Positions 1 to 7,280 of a stretch of 40,483 nt of DNA are shown here, in pieces. The notes under the pieces are model-generated. The model ran no database searches. It saw only the letters and a list, made by a program, of their open reading frames with translations, and was not told the origin of the DNA. How positions within the stretch are numbered: position 1 is the first letter of the stretch; each line of letters opens with the position of its first letter. A program made the position numbers and the translations under genes. Source of the DNA: Serratia sp. DD3 (GTDB lineage: Bacteria > Pseudomonadota > Gammaproteobacteria > Enterobacterales > Enterobacteriaceae); contig NZ_AYKS02000034.1 in NCBI RefSeq assembly GCF_000496755.2, forward strand, positions 1 to 40,483. The letters are read 5' to 3'.

Positions 1-259
1 CCACATAGGGAACCCAATCATCAAACAAGCTCCAGACATTGAGCTTTGTGTTGGTGAGCAGTCTATCCACCTGCTTGACGGCGTGCTTTCGCTCAAGGCC
101 GCTGGCCAAAGAGAGGCCATTGCCAATGGCATGGATGGCCAATGACCCCGACTCAATAACCCCGTGGGTTGCATTGGCGAGCGACAAGACACGCTTGGCA
201 TGCATGTCCTGTCCGAATATGTCATCAATGTGGTTAAGAATTATTTCGTGGTTAAGCAT
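1..259 (-). CDS. IS4-family transposase, N-terminal part (runs off left edge)
   Basis: Reading leftward from an ATG at 257-259 gives an open frame of 86 codons to the window edge. It begins MLNHEIILNHIDDIFGQD and continues with RVLSLANATHGVIESGSLAIH and a segment ending DRLLTNTKLNVWSLFDDWVPYV. This layout (short helical N-terminus, LANA-type motif, K-x-VDRLL) is that of IS4-family transposases, which use a DDE nuclease for cut-and-paste transposition; the catalytic residues would lie left of the window. The frame ends only because the window ends, so the gene may be complete. The IS end toward the interior was not located. It probably lies between 260 and about 330, close to the start of the next gene, which lacks a good ribosome-binding site and may have lost its 5' end to this insertion. 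Confidence 0.75.
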   Translation of the reverse strand, partial: MLNHEIILNHIDDIFGQDMHAKRVLSLANATHGVIESGSLAIHAIGNGLSLASGLERKHAVKQVDRLLTNTKLNVWSLFDDWVPYV

Positions 260-333
260 GGAGGCTGTCTGCTCGCTATTAGCTGGTCAAGAACGGAGAT
301 CATACCTCAGAAGCCTTGCCATGCCTTGCTCAT

Positions 334-882
334 ATGAGGGGATGGCTAAGGGTCTTGGCCATTGGTTTGGCCTTTTTTGGTATCAATGCCCCGATATTTT
401 ATTTTCTATTGGTAGGATTGGTTATCCCTGTCGGTATTTCCGTTCGATTACACCAATTGAAAGAAAAAAGCCTGGTGGTGATCCCCAAAGAACTGTCTCA
501 ATGGACGGTCTATGTGCAGGGCATCCCGGTACAGGAAAACCGCAGTGTATTGACTAACCCCTGTTTTGCTATTCAAACACACCTGCAAGCATTTTTCTTT
601 CGGGCCTTTATGGTTAAAGGGCTGATTCAGGGGGCTACATTGTTGATGCTGATTGCGCAACTTTTCCGCACCACTAATCCGTGGATCTTACCCATCGGCC
701 TATTTGTTGCGGTGTGGCTAGTTCTTAAGTGTATTGATACAGGAAAAATATTGGTCGCTGTGGCACGCCAAACATGGTCACTGGAAGAAGTAACCAGCGA
801 GACCGGCACCAGTTGGTATCGTGCAGGGTTCAGCAAACAACAGCAACCGACAACAGCATTAGAGAGATTGTTAGCGCTCTAG
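334..882 (+). CDS. inner-membrane protein of unknown function, possibly 5'-truncated
   Basis: A 182-aa frame from ATG 334 (in-frame TTG at 316). Two hydrophobic stretches are visible: residues about 3-32 (rich in V, L, F, with IPVGISV at its end) and about 95-125 (around LLMLIAQLF and GLFVAVWLVL). This suggests an inner-membrane protein with a loop of about 60 residues between two membrane segments or hairpins. No enzymatic motif is recognised. There is no Shine-Dalgarno sequence before either possible start, and an IS4-type transposase begins only 75 bp upstream in the opposite direction, so the annotated start may be accidental and the native 5' end lost. A 24-codon frame (889-963) follows directly and is not called. 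The two exported-protein genes downstream are on the same strand and could be co-transcribed. Function unknown. Confidence 0.55.
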   Translation: MRGWLRVLAIGLAFFGINAPIFYFLLVGLVIPVGISVRLHQLKEKSLVVIPKELSQWTVYVQGIPVQENRSVLTNPCFAIQTHLQAFFFRAFMVKGLIQGATLLMLIAQLFRTTNPWILPIGLFVAVWLVLKCIDTGKILVAVARQTWSLEEVTSETGTSWYRAGFSKQQQPTTALERLLAL

Positions 883-973
883 GTTTGGATGAGCCGCATT
901 TATTTAGAGCAAGGCTACCACTTAAAAGATAAACCGATTTTTTATTTTTCAGATACCAATTAAAGAGAGTGTT

Positions 974-1579
974 ATGATAAAAATGATAAAAAACTTAGGT
1001 GCATTAGGCCTAACATTTATATTAGTATTCTATAGCTATGATGCATCATCAAACACAGCACCTTATAACTTCAAATGGGGTGATAGTTATGAGGATGTTA
1101 GGAATAAGCCAATTTATTCATTAGAAGTTAGTGATATTCAATATACTGATAAAGACCCTAATTCAATAACAGCCACCATAGATACCTTAGAGCTAGGTAT
1201 ATCAGACTATGACAGTTTTGAATTATTCTTTGACAAAATTAAAGGGTTAAAAGGATTAGTGCTTGAAAAAAAATTCAGTGATGAAAGAGGAAAGGATAAT
1301 GGAGCACTGCCGTTATCATTATATAATAAAGAGGTCAGCATCATGGATAAAATTTATGGGCAACCGATCACTAAAGAAGAGTTTATGGCAGATAAAAATA
1401 AATTTAGCCAAAGCCTTATGGATTGCATTGAAATGCAAAAGTCCTTGTCTATGAAGGAATTAGACCCTAATGATGCAAAAGAGTGTTCAAAGTGGCAGCG
1501 TAGTTATAAAAAAGGTCGCTTAATTGTGCTTCTTTACATTGAACCTAGCAGTATAATAAAGCAATATATCTATAAGTAA
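974..1579 (+). CDS. exported protein of unknown function
   Basis: A 201-aa protein that starts with a typical Sec signal: KMIK, then a hydrophobic core (GALGLTFILVFYS) and a likely cleavage around residues 25-28, so it is probably periplasmic. The mature part is polar and rich in Asp, Lys and Ile. It has two cysteines, in MDCIEMQ and AKECSKW, that could form a disulfide. No family is recognised. The ATG has a purine-rich site (AAGAGAG) 6 nt upstream. It is followed after 13 bp by another exported-protein gene, so the two are probably one operon. Base composition is clearly AT-richer than the hsd genes downstream, which suggests separate acquisition. A small exported pair of this kind could be immunity or inhibitor proteins for a secreted effector, but nothing in the sequence proves that. 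Confidence 0.6.
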   Translation: MIKMIKNLGALGLTFILVFYSYDASSNTAPYNFKWGDSYEDVRNKPIYSLEVSDIQYTDKDPNSITATIDTLELGISDYDSFELFFDKIKGLKGLVLEKKFSDERGKDNGALPLSLYNKEVSIMDKIYGQPITKEEFMADKNKFSQSLMDCIEMQKSLSMKELDPNDAKECSKWQRSYKKGRLIVLLYIEPSSIIKQYIYK

Positions 1580-1592
1580 AAAAGGTGATTAT

Positions 1593-2408
1593 ATGATGTC
1601 AAAATCTTTAAGATTAACGTTAATTGCCGTTATAGCAATGTTTGGAAGCTATAAACTAGCAATAGGTGCAGATCTCTATCCTACTCAATACGCAGAGATT
1701 ATCATTAGTCATCAGCGAGCGGTATCGGCATTACATGCAAATGATTTAAATGCTGCAAAATCCTTTATTACTGGCCGAGATTATATATATCGCACTCGCG
1801 AAATCAGGGGGGAAGAGTCTTGGGGAGAGCTACGGTATCGTGCAGCCAAAATAATAGCAACTGCTTATGAAAAGGGAGAGGATATTCCCAAAGATGTTTT
1901 ATGGCTTGCTTTTGTTTCATTATTTAAAGCTAAAGAAGGTTTACCTGACCATCCAGAAATCATGTTAGAGTATATGCATAAAGCGGTTGCAATGCTAATA
2001 GCAGACCCCCAGTTACTCGATAATATTGATTCAAAGTATGTTAGCACTTCATTTACTGAGGACGAACTTCAGAAATATGCAATATGGCAATACTTAAGTG
2101 ATGGGGGTGAAATAGACTGGAAACAAAAAGAAAAACAAAAAGAAAATTATAATGATGACTATACTATTGCCGGGGTAAATTATCGCATATGGAATATTCG
2201 CTTCAGGAAAACACTCTGGAATCGTGGGGATGTATACCTCAAGGGAAAGGAGTATGTTTACAATACAGTTCACCAGTCATTACAGCCACAAATCGCTTGC
2301 GTCGCACAACATAAAGGATGGAAGCTTACGCTACCAGATGGATATAATTTCCAGGACAATTATCTCGACACCGGTTTTAATATGAGCACCTGCTCTCTGA
2401 ATGAATAA
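1593..2408 (+). CDS. exported protein of unknown function
   Basis: A 271-aa protein with an N-terminal signal (MMSKSLRLTLIAVIAMFGSY, likely cleavage after a following LAIGA). The mature region is mostly helical by composition: residues about 30-150 contain amphipathic stretches (ISHQRAVSALHANDLNAAK, MLEYMHKAVAMLI) that resemble an all-alpha periplasmic domain. The C-terminal 100 residues are rich in Tyr, Trp and Asn and carry two cysteines, one near the end (MSTCSLNE). No enzyme motif or known family is recognised. The start has a good ribosome-binding site (AAGGTGAT) about 5 nt upstream, and it lies 13 bp after the preceding exported-protein gene, so the two are probably co-expressed. A weak hairpin follows at 2449-2470. 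Confidence 0.6.
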   Translation: MMSKSLRLTLIAVIAMFGSYKLAIGADLYPTQYAEIIISHQRAVSALHANDLNAAKSFITGRDYIYRTREIRGEESWGELRYRAAKIIATAYEKGEDIPKDVLWLAFVSLFKAKEGLPDHPEIMLEYMHKAVAMLIADPQLLDNIDSKYVSTSFTEDELQKYAIWQYLSDGGEIDWKQKEKQKENYNDDYTIAGVNYRIWNIRFRKTLWNRGDVYLKGKEYVYNTVHQSLQPQIACVAQHKGWKLTLPDGYNFQDNYLDTGFNMSTCSLNE

Positions 2409-2448
2409 AAAATAGTATTTAATTTAATCATTCTTTATCCCAAGATTA

Positions 2449-2470
2449 TTAGCCAGTGAAATCTGGCTAA
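2449..2470 (+). terminator. possible intrinsic terminator after the exported-protein operon
   Basis: Perfect 8-bp inverted repeat TTAGCCAG / CTGGCTAA with a 6-nt loop, followed by CTCCCTTTTC. The T-run is short, so efficiency is uncertain; the position 40 bp after the stop at 2408 fits a terminator. Confidence 0.4.
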
Positions 2471-2622
2471 CTCCCTTTTCATTATTAAACAGGTAAATAG
2501 ATTCGTTTCAATGGAACAAGGAGTTTCGTTTCAATATCAATCTGGTCGTAATTTTCTACTGGAATTTTGCTGGATGAGCGACTTTTTTCTTCCTGTCGAT
2601 AAACGGAATTTGAAGCTAGTTT

Positions 2623-2820
2623 TATACCCAAAATTATTCGAGTTGCATGTAGGCCGCAAGGGAGCGACAAGTCGCTCAGGAACTGATTTGAACAGCGCTT
2701 GCCCTGCCCGACAGGGTGAACCTCATAAATGAGGTTCATTAATCCCCAGCATAGATAACTATATGGCTGGAGTGACAGAGCACAGCAAACACTCAAGTAA
2801 TTTCAAGTATGCCGGGTATA
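2623..2820. repeat. ERIC-type palindromic repeat with an internal insertion
   Basis: The outer ends form the ERIC signature: TATACCCAAAATTATTCGAG on the left and TTTCAAGTATGCCGGGTATA on the right, with AATCCCCAGC...GGCTGGAGTGA in the core. ERIC elements are noncoding palindromic repeats of about 127 bp spread by an unknown route in Yersinia and other enterobacteria. This one is 198 bp. The extra roughly 70 bp lies in the left half and contains its own perfect hairpin (TGAACCTCAT/ATGAGGTTCA, 2717-2738) and a smaller one (GCGACAAGTCGC). It sits between the exported-protein operon and hsdM, 159 bp before the hsdM start, and if transcribed would fold in the hsdM leader. ERIC presence is the main sign that the host is Yersinia-like. 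Confidence 0.8.
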
Positions 2821-2979
2821 CTCAACAAACCCATAAGCCCCACTAATTTGAGTCGATGGGCAAAATCCCCCACTCCGTGCATCATATCGTTGGTGATTAT
2901 CTCTGCGTACAGGTATTATTTTGCGATATACATTCCAAATAATTGCGTGTGCGCTGCTGCTAAATTTTTAGGGATCACC

Positions 2980-4686
2980 ATGAACAACAATGAACAGCTC
3001 TTTCTTAATGAGCTGGATAACAAATTCTGGAAGGCCGCCGACAAGCTGCGCGCCAATATGGATGCCGCCAACTACAAGCATGTGGTGCTGGGGCTAATTT
3101 TCCTTAAGTATGTTTCTGATGCCTTTGAGGCCCGCCAGCAGGAGTTGCTCAAGTTGTTCCGCGAACAGGGCAACCCGGACAATATCTACACCATACAGCG
3201 TGACGATTACGCCTCTGATGAGGAATATGCGCAAGCATTGTGTGATGAGCTGGAAGTTGAAGACTATTACAGCGAAAAGAACGTGTTCTGGGTGCCAAAA
3301 GCGGCACGTTGGGAGACGCTGAAAAACAAAGCGGCACTGCCTATTGGGGCTGTGTTGTGGGCTGATGACGCTGGGCAGGACGTGAAGCTGCGCTCGGTTT
3401 CCTGGCTGATTGATAACGCGCTGGATGAGATCGAAAAGACCAACCCGAAACTGAAAGGCATTCTTAACCGCATCGGTCAGTACCAACTGGGTAATGAGGT
3501 GTTAATTGGCCTGATTAACACCTTCTCGGATGCTAACTTTAGCAACCCGGAATATAACGGCGAAAAACTGCCGCTTAAAAGCAAAGATATTCTCGGCCAC
3601 GTTTACGAGTATTTCCTCGGTCAGTTTGCCTTGGCTGAGGGCAAGCAGGGTGGCCAATACTACACGCCAAAAAGCATCGTTACCCTGATTGTTGAAATGC
3701 TCCAGCCGTATAAAGGCCGGGTATACGACCCGGCGATGGGTTCCGGCGGTTTCTTTGTCTCCAGCGATCGTTTTATTGAGGAGCACGCGGGCGAGCAACA
3801 CTACAATGCCGCCGAGCAGAAACGCAATATTTCGGTCTACGGCCAGGAGTCCAACCCGACCACCTGGAAGCTGGCGGCGATGAATATGGCGATCCGCGGT
3901 ATCGATTTTAACTTTGGCAAAAAGAACGCCGATACCCTGTTAGACGATCAGCACCCGGATCTGCGTGCCGATTTTGTGATGGCCAACCCGCCGTTCAATA
4001 TGAAGGAGTGGTGGAACGCCAAGCTGGAAAACGATGTGCGCTGGCAATATGGCATTCCGCCGCAGGGCAACGCCAACTTTGCCTGGATGCAGCATATGAT
4101 CCATCACCTAGCCCCCAAAGGCTCGATGGCGCTGCTGTTAGCCAATGGCTCGATGAGTTCCAACACCAATAACGAAGGGGAGATCCGTAAGGCACTGCTG
4201 GAAGCTGATCTGGTGGAGTGCATGGTGGCATTGCCGGGGCAGTTATTTACCAATACCCAAATCCCGGCCTGCATCTGGTTGCTGACCAAAGATAAATCTG
4301 GCGGCAACGGCAAAGCACACCGCAAAGGCGAAGTGCTGTTTATTGATGCACGCCAGATTGGTTTTATGAAAGACCGGGTACTGCGCGATTTTACTAAAGA
4401 AGATATTGCCAAAATCGCCGATACCTTCCATGCCTGGCAGCAGGATAAAGAGTATCAGGACGAAGCCGGTTTCTGCTTTGCCGCTACGCTGGATGATATT
4501 AAGAAACATGATTATGTCCTGACGCCGGGGCGCTATGTGGGTGCTGCCGAGCAGGAAGAAGATAGCGAACCCTTTGCTGAGAAGATGGCCCGTTTAACCG
4601 AGCAGCTAAAAGTGCAACTGGCAGAAAGCGCAGAGCTGGAAAAGCAGATTAAGACGAATCTGGGGGGGCTGGGTTATGGGTTCTGA
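2980..4686 (+). CDS. hsdM: type I restriction-modification system, methyltransferase subunit HsdM
   Basis: A 568-aa N6-adenine methyltransferase subunit that, with HsdS, methylates one adenine on each strand of a bipartite target. Residues about 8-150 form the helical HsdM N-terminal domain (FWKAADKLRANMD). GGQYYTPKSIV near residue 228 leads into SAM-binding motif I, DPAMGSGGFF, from residue 250. The catalytic motif IV is NPPF at 336. A C-terminal helical tail (after about 530) is the usual HsdS contact. The reading frame is open back to 2809, but the 57 extra residues are not HsdM-like. The ATG at 2980 has GGGA before it and gives MNNNEQLFLNELDNKFW, a typical start. It overlaps hsdS by 11 nt, so the two are translationally coupled. 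All key residues are present. Confidence 0.95.
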   Translation: MNNNEQLFLNELDNKFWKAADKLRANMDAANYKHVVLGLIFLKYVSDAFEARQQELLKLFREQGNPDNIYTIQRDDYASDEEYAQALCDELEVEDYYSEKNVFWVPKAARWETLKNKAALPIGAVLWADDAGQDVKLRSVSWLIDNALDEIEKTNPKLKGILNRIGQYQLGNEVLIGLINTFSDANFSNPEYNGEKLPLKSKDILGHVYEYFLGQFALAEGKQGGQYYTPKSIVTLIVEMLQPYKGRVYDPAMGSGGFFVSSDRFIEEHAGEQHYNAAEQKRNISVYGQESNPTTWKLAAMNMAIRGIDFNFGKKNADTLLDDQHPDLRADFVMANPPFNMKEWWNAKLENDVRWQYGIPPQGNANFAWMQHMIHHLAPKGSMALLLANGSMSSNTNNEGEIRKALLEADLVECMVALPGQLFTNTQIPACIWLLTKDKSGGNGKAHRKGEVLFIDARQIGFMKDRVLRDFTKEDIAKIADTFHAWQQDKEYQDEAGFCFAATLDDIKKHDYVLTPGRYVGAAEQEEDSEPFAEKMARLTEQLKVQLAESAELEKQIKTNLGGLGYGF

Positions 4687-6100
4687 ACAGTTTCCTTCTC
4701 ACTGGCAAGTGCTACCAATAGCAGAAACTGTCGATGCACTGATCGATTACAGAGGAAAAACTCCGAAAAAAACGAATAGTGGCATCCCTTTGGTCACTGC
4801 AAAGATAGTTAAAGGTGGAACTGTTCTACCTGCTACAGAGTATATCGCAGAAGAAGATTATGATTCTTGGATGGTTCGAGGTTTTCCTCAGGCGGGAGAT
4901 GTCGTAGTCACAACAGAAGCACCGTTAGGTGAGGTAGCTCAGCTTGATGACCCCAACGTAGCCCTTGCACAACGTATTGTTACTCTTCGAGGCGCAAAAG
5001 GACTCTTACTAAATGATTATCTAAGATATGTTATGCAGGGCTCATACGTTCAAAGCCAAATGGAATCGCGTGCCACTGGTTCTACAGTCAAAGGAATTAA
5101 ACAGAGTGAGCTCCGGAAAGTACTTTTACCCATTCCGTCATTACAAGAACAAAGTGCTATAGCCTCTTGTTTAAAATATTTAGATAAAAAAATCCAACTA
5201 AACCAACAAGTCAACCAAACCCTCGAGCAAATGGCGCAAGCGCTATTTAAAAGCTGGTTTGTGGATTTTGAACCGGTAAAAGCCAAAATTACCGTTCTGG
5301 AAGCTGGCGGCACAGTAGAAGACGCCACGTTGGCGGCTATGACAGCGATTTCTGGCAAAGATACCTCTGCCTTAGCCGTTTTTGCCCGTGCACAGCCGGA
5401 ACAATATGCTGAACTCAAAGCCACCGCAGAGTTATTTCCGGCTGCCATGCAGGGGAGTGAGTTGGGGGAGATTCCAAAGGGGTGGGAAGTTAGTTCTCTA
5501 GCAAAAAGAATTAAGTTAGTTGGTGGTGGGACACCTAAACGCTCGGAGCCTAACTACTGGGGAGGTGATATTTGTTGGTACTCAGTAAAAGACGCTCCAA
5601 GTGAAAGCGATATATTTGTAATCGACACTACCGAAAAAATCACCCCAGAAGGCTTAGCTAAAAGCTCGACCAAACTTCTGCCCATCGGTACAACAATAAT
5701 TTCGGCCAGAGGAACTGTGGGTAAACTTGCACTGACAGCTGTAGAAACAGCCATGAACCAATCCTGCTATGGAATATCGGGAGGCAAGTACTCAGGACCT
5801 TTTCTAACATACCTAAAAGTTAAACAGTGCATCGACGTATTGAAGAGAAACACACATGGGGCGGTATTTGACACAATAACTACAAATACCTTTGATACAG
5901 TCAATATGCTTACTGCCCATGATGTAATCAATAGTGAATTTGAAAAATGCATCACGCCATTATTTGATGCAATTAAAGTTAATTTAATAAGTAATTCAGC
6001 TCTAAAACAACTCCGCGATACCCTGCTCCCCAAACTGCTTTCCGGTGAAATAACCTTGCCGGAAGCAGAGCAGGCTATAAACGAGGTGGAGCATGTATAA
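4676..6100 (+). CDS. hsdS: type I restriction-modification system, specificity subunit HsdS
   Basis: A 474-aa specificity subunit that recognises the two halves of the target and bridges HsdM and HsdR. Two target-recognition domains are visible: residues about 5-150 (PSHWQVLPI start, ending IPSLQEQ) and about 262-440 (IPKGWEVSSL start). Each is followed by a helical spacer (LNQQVNQTLEQMAQALF at about 180; LRDTLLPKLLSG near the C-terminus). The first spacer is extended by about 60 residues with KSWFVDFEPV, seen in many HsdS proteins. TRD1 is AT-richer and has different codon use from the flanking conserved parts, the usual mark of TRD exchange. Start ATG 4676 follows a run of G and overlaps hsdM; the stop overlaps the next gene by 8 nt. 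Target sequence cannot be predicted from sequence alone. Confidence 0.93.
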   Translation: MGSEQFPSHWQVLPIAETVDALIDYRGKTPKKTNSGIPLVTAKIVKGGTVLPATEYIAEEDYDSWMVRGFPQAGDVVVTTEAPLGEVAQLDDPNVALAQRIVTLRGAKGLLLNDYLRYVMQGSYVQSQMESRATGSTVKGIKQSELRKVLLPIPSLQEQSAIASCLKYLDKKIQLNQQVNQTLEQMAQALFKSWFVDFEPVKAKITVLEAGGTVEDATLAAMTAISGKDTSALAVFARAQPEQYAELKATAELFPAAMQGSELGEIPKGWEVSSLAKRIKLVGGGTPKRSEPNYWGGDICWYSVKDAPSESDIFVIDTTEKITPEGLAKSSTKLLPIGTTIISARGTVGKLALTAVETAMNQSCYGISGGKYSGPFLTYLKVKQCIDVLKRNTHGAVFDTITTNTFDTVNMLTAHDVINSEFEKCITPLFDAIKVNLISNSALKQLRDTLLPKLLSGEITLPEAEQAINEVEHV

Positions 6101-7280
6101 AGTTGATCAACCTACTAACAGCCTTCATTCGCTTCAGGAGGTATCTTTTAGTAGCCTGGGCTATACAGAGCGTAATCACCTGCAAGAGTGGCTGGCTAAA
6201 AACCCGCAGTCACTCACCCGAGAGAGTGATGATGAATTGCTGATTATCCAGAAAGAATTCGCCGGATTTGACGATACCAAAGAACGCCTCGATCTATTAG
6301 CGATCGATAAGAAAGGCAATTTGGTGATTATCGAAAACAAACTCGATGATTCAGGACGAGACGTGGTGTGGCAGGCACTGAAATATGCGGGTTATTGCGC
6401 TAATCTGCGTAAAGAGCAACTTATTGAAATATTTCAGCTTTATCTTGATAAAACGGAGCCAGAAGAAACACGCCCGGCAGCCGAAGTGATGGCGGAATTC
6501 CTGGAATATGAAAGTCTGGATGAAGTCATGATCAATCAGGCCCGCACTCAACGCGTAATGATGGTCGCTGCCACTTTTCGTAAAGAAGTCACCAACACGG
6601 CTCTCTGGTTGATGCAGTTTGGTATTCGAGCCCAATGCTTCAAAGTCACACCATACCGCTTCAATGAGGATGTATTTATTGATATCCGTCAGGTGATCCC
6701 AACACCAGAAGCTGAATCCTATATGATCGGCATGGCGCAGAAAGAAGCAGAAGAACAATCCACCAGCGGTGAACTAAAAAGCCGCCATCATATGCGCAAA
6801 GCATTCTGGACGCAGATGCTGGAGAAGCTCAGGCATAGTTCTTGTTCATTGTATAACAATATCAGCCCATCAACTGACCACTGGCTAAGTGCAGGTTCGG
6901 GTATTAGCGGTGTCTCTTACAACCTGATTTTCAGCAAAAAAGAGATACGTGTTGAGTTGTGGATTGCCAAATTCTCAGCTGAAAGTAATACCTTTGCTTA
7001 CAACTGGCTTTATGAACATCGACAGTCAATCGAAAATACCTTTGGTCATGCACTTCTCTGGCAGCCTCTGCCAGGTAAAAAGTCTTGTCGAATTAGTTAT
7101 GCAAAACCAATATCCAGCTTTGATCAGACGAACTGGCCGGAAATGATTGATTGGCTGCTGAAAAATATGACCGCATTTGAAAAAGCGATAGATCAGTTTA
7201 TTACACCACTGAACATAGCGCTTAAAGAAGTATCGAACACACAGGAAGAAATCGAAGTGACTGACACCAAGGAAGCATAA
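6093..7280 (+). CDS. DUF4268 protein with PD-(D/E)XK nuclease-like N-terminus, inside the hsd operon
   Basis: A 395-aa protein. Residues about 20-110 carry a PD-(D/E)XK-type core: ERNHLQEWLAKNP, then ERLDLLAID (acidic D67), IIENK (E81, K83) and a downstream Gln in VWQALKY (Q95). This is the layout of NucS-like/DUF91 and related restriction-type nucleases. Residues about 230-370 (HHMRKAFWTQML...) match the DUF4268 type of C-terminal domain. It sits between hsdS and hsdR, overlapping hsdS by 8 nt and hsdR by 1 nt (TAATG), so it is made in step with the restriction complex. Its role is not established here. It could be an accessory nuclease, a separate anti-phage factor or a modulator of the type I enzyme. 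The likely metal-binding and catalytic residues are intact. Confidence 0.85.
   Translation: MYKVDQPTNSLHSLQEVSFSSLGYTERNHLQEWLAKNPQSLTRESDDELLIIQKEFAGFDDTKERLDLLAIDKKGNLVIIENKLDDSGRDVVWQALKYAGYCANLRKEQLIEIFQLYLDKTEPEETRPAAEVMAEFLEYESLDEVMINQARTQRVMMVAATFRKEVTNTALWLMQFGIRAQCFKVTPYRFNEDVFIDIRQVIPTPEAESYMIGMAQKEAEEQSTSGELKSRHHMRKAFWTQMLEKLRHSSCSLYNNISPSTDHWLSAGSGISGVSYNLIFSKKEIRVELWIAKFSAESNTFAYNWLYEHRQSIENTFGHALLWQPLPGKKSCRISYAKPISSFDQTNWPEMIDWLLKNMTAFEKAIDQFITPLNIALKEVSNTQEEIEVTDTKEA

Noticed and set aside
39..557. 172-codon plus-strand frame over the left end
   Set aside because: It is antisense to the IS4 transposase reading and then overlaps the membrane-protein gene in another frame; its composition is not protein-like.
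889..963. 24-codon frame MSRIYLEQGYHLKDKPIFYF... after the membrane-protein gene
   Set aside because: Too short, no ribosome-binding site and no recognisable family.
2809..2979. N-terminal extension of HsdM
   Set aside because: In frame, but the residues are unlike HsdM and part of the DNA is the ERIC element; ATG 2980 has a ribosome-binding site and gives the family start.
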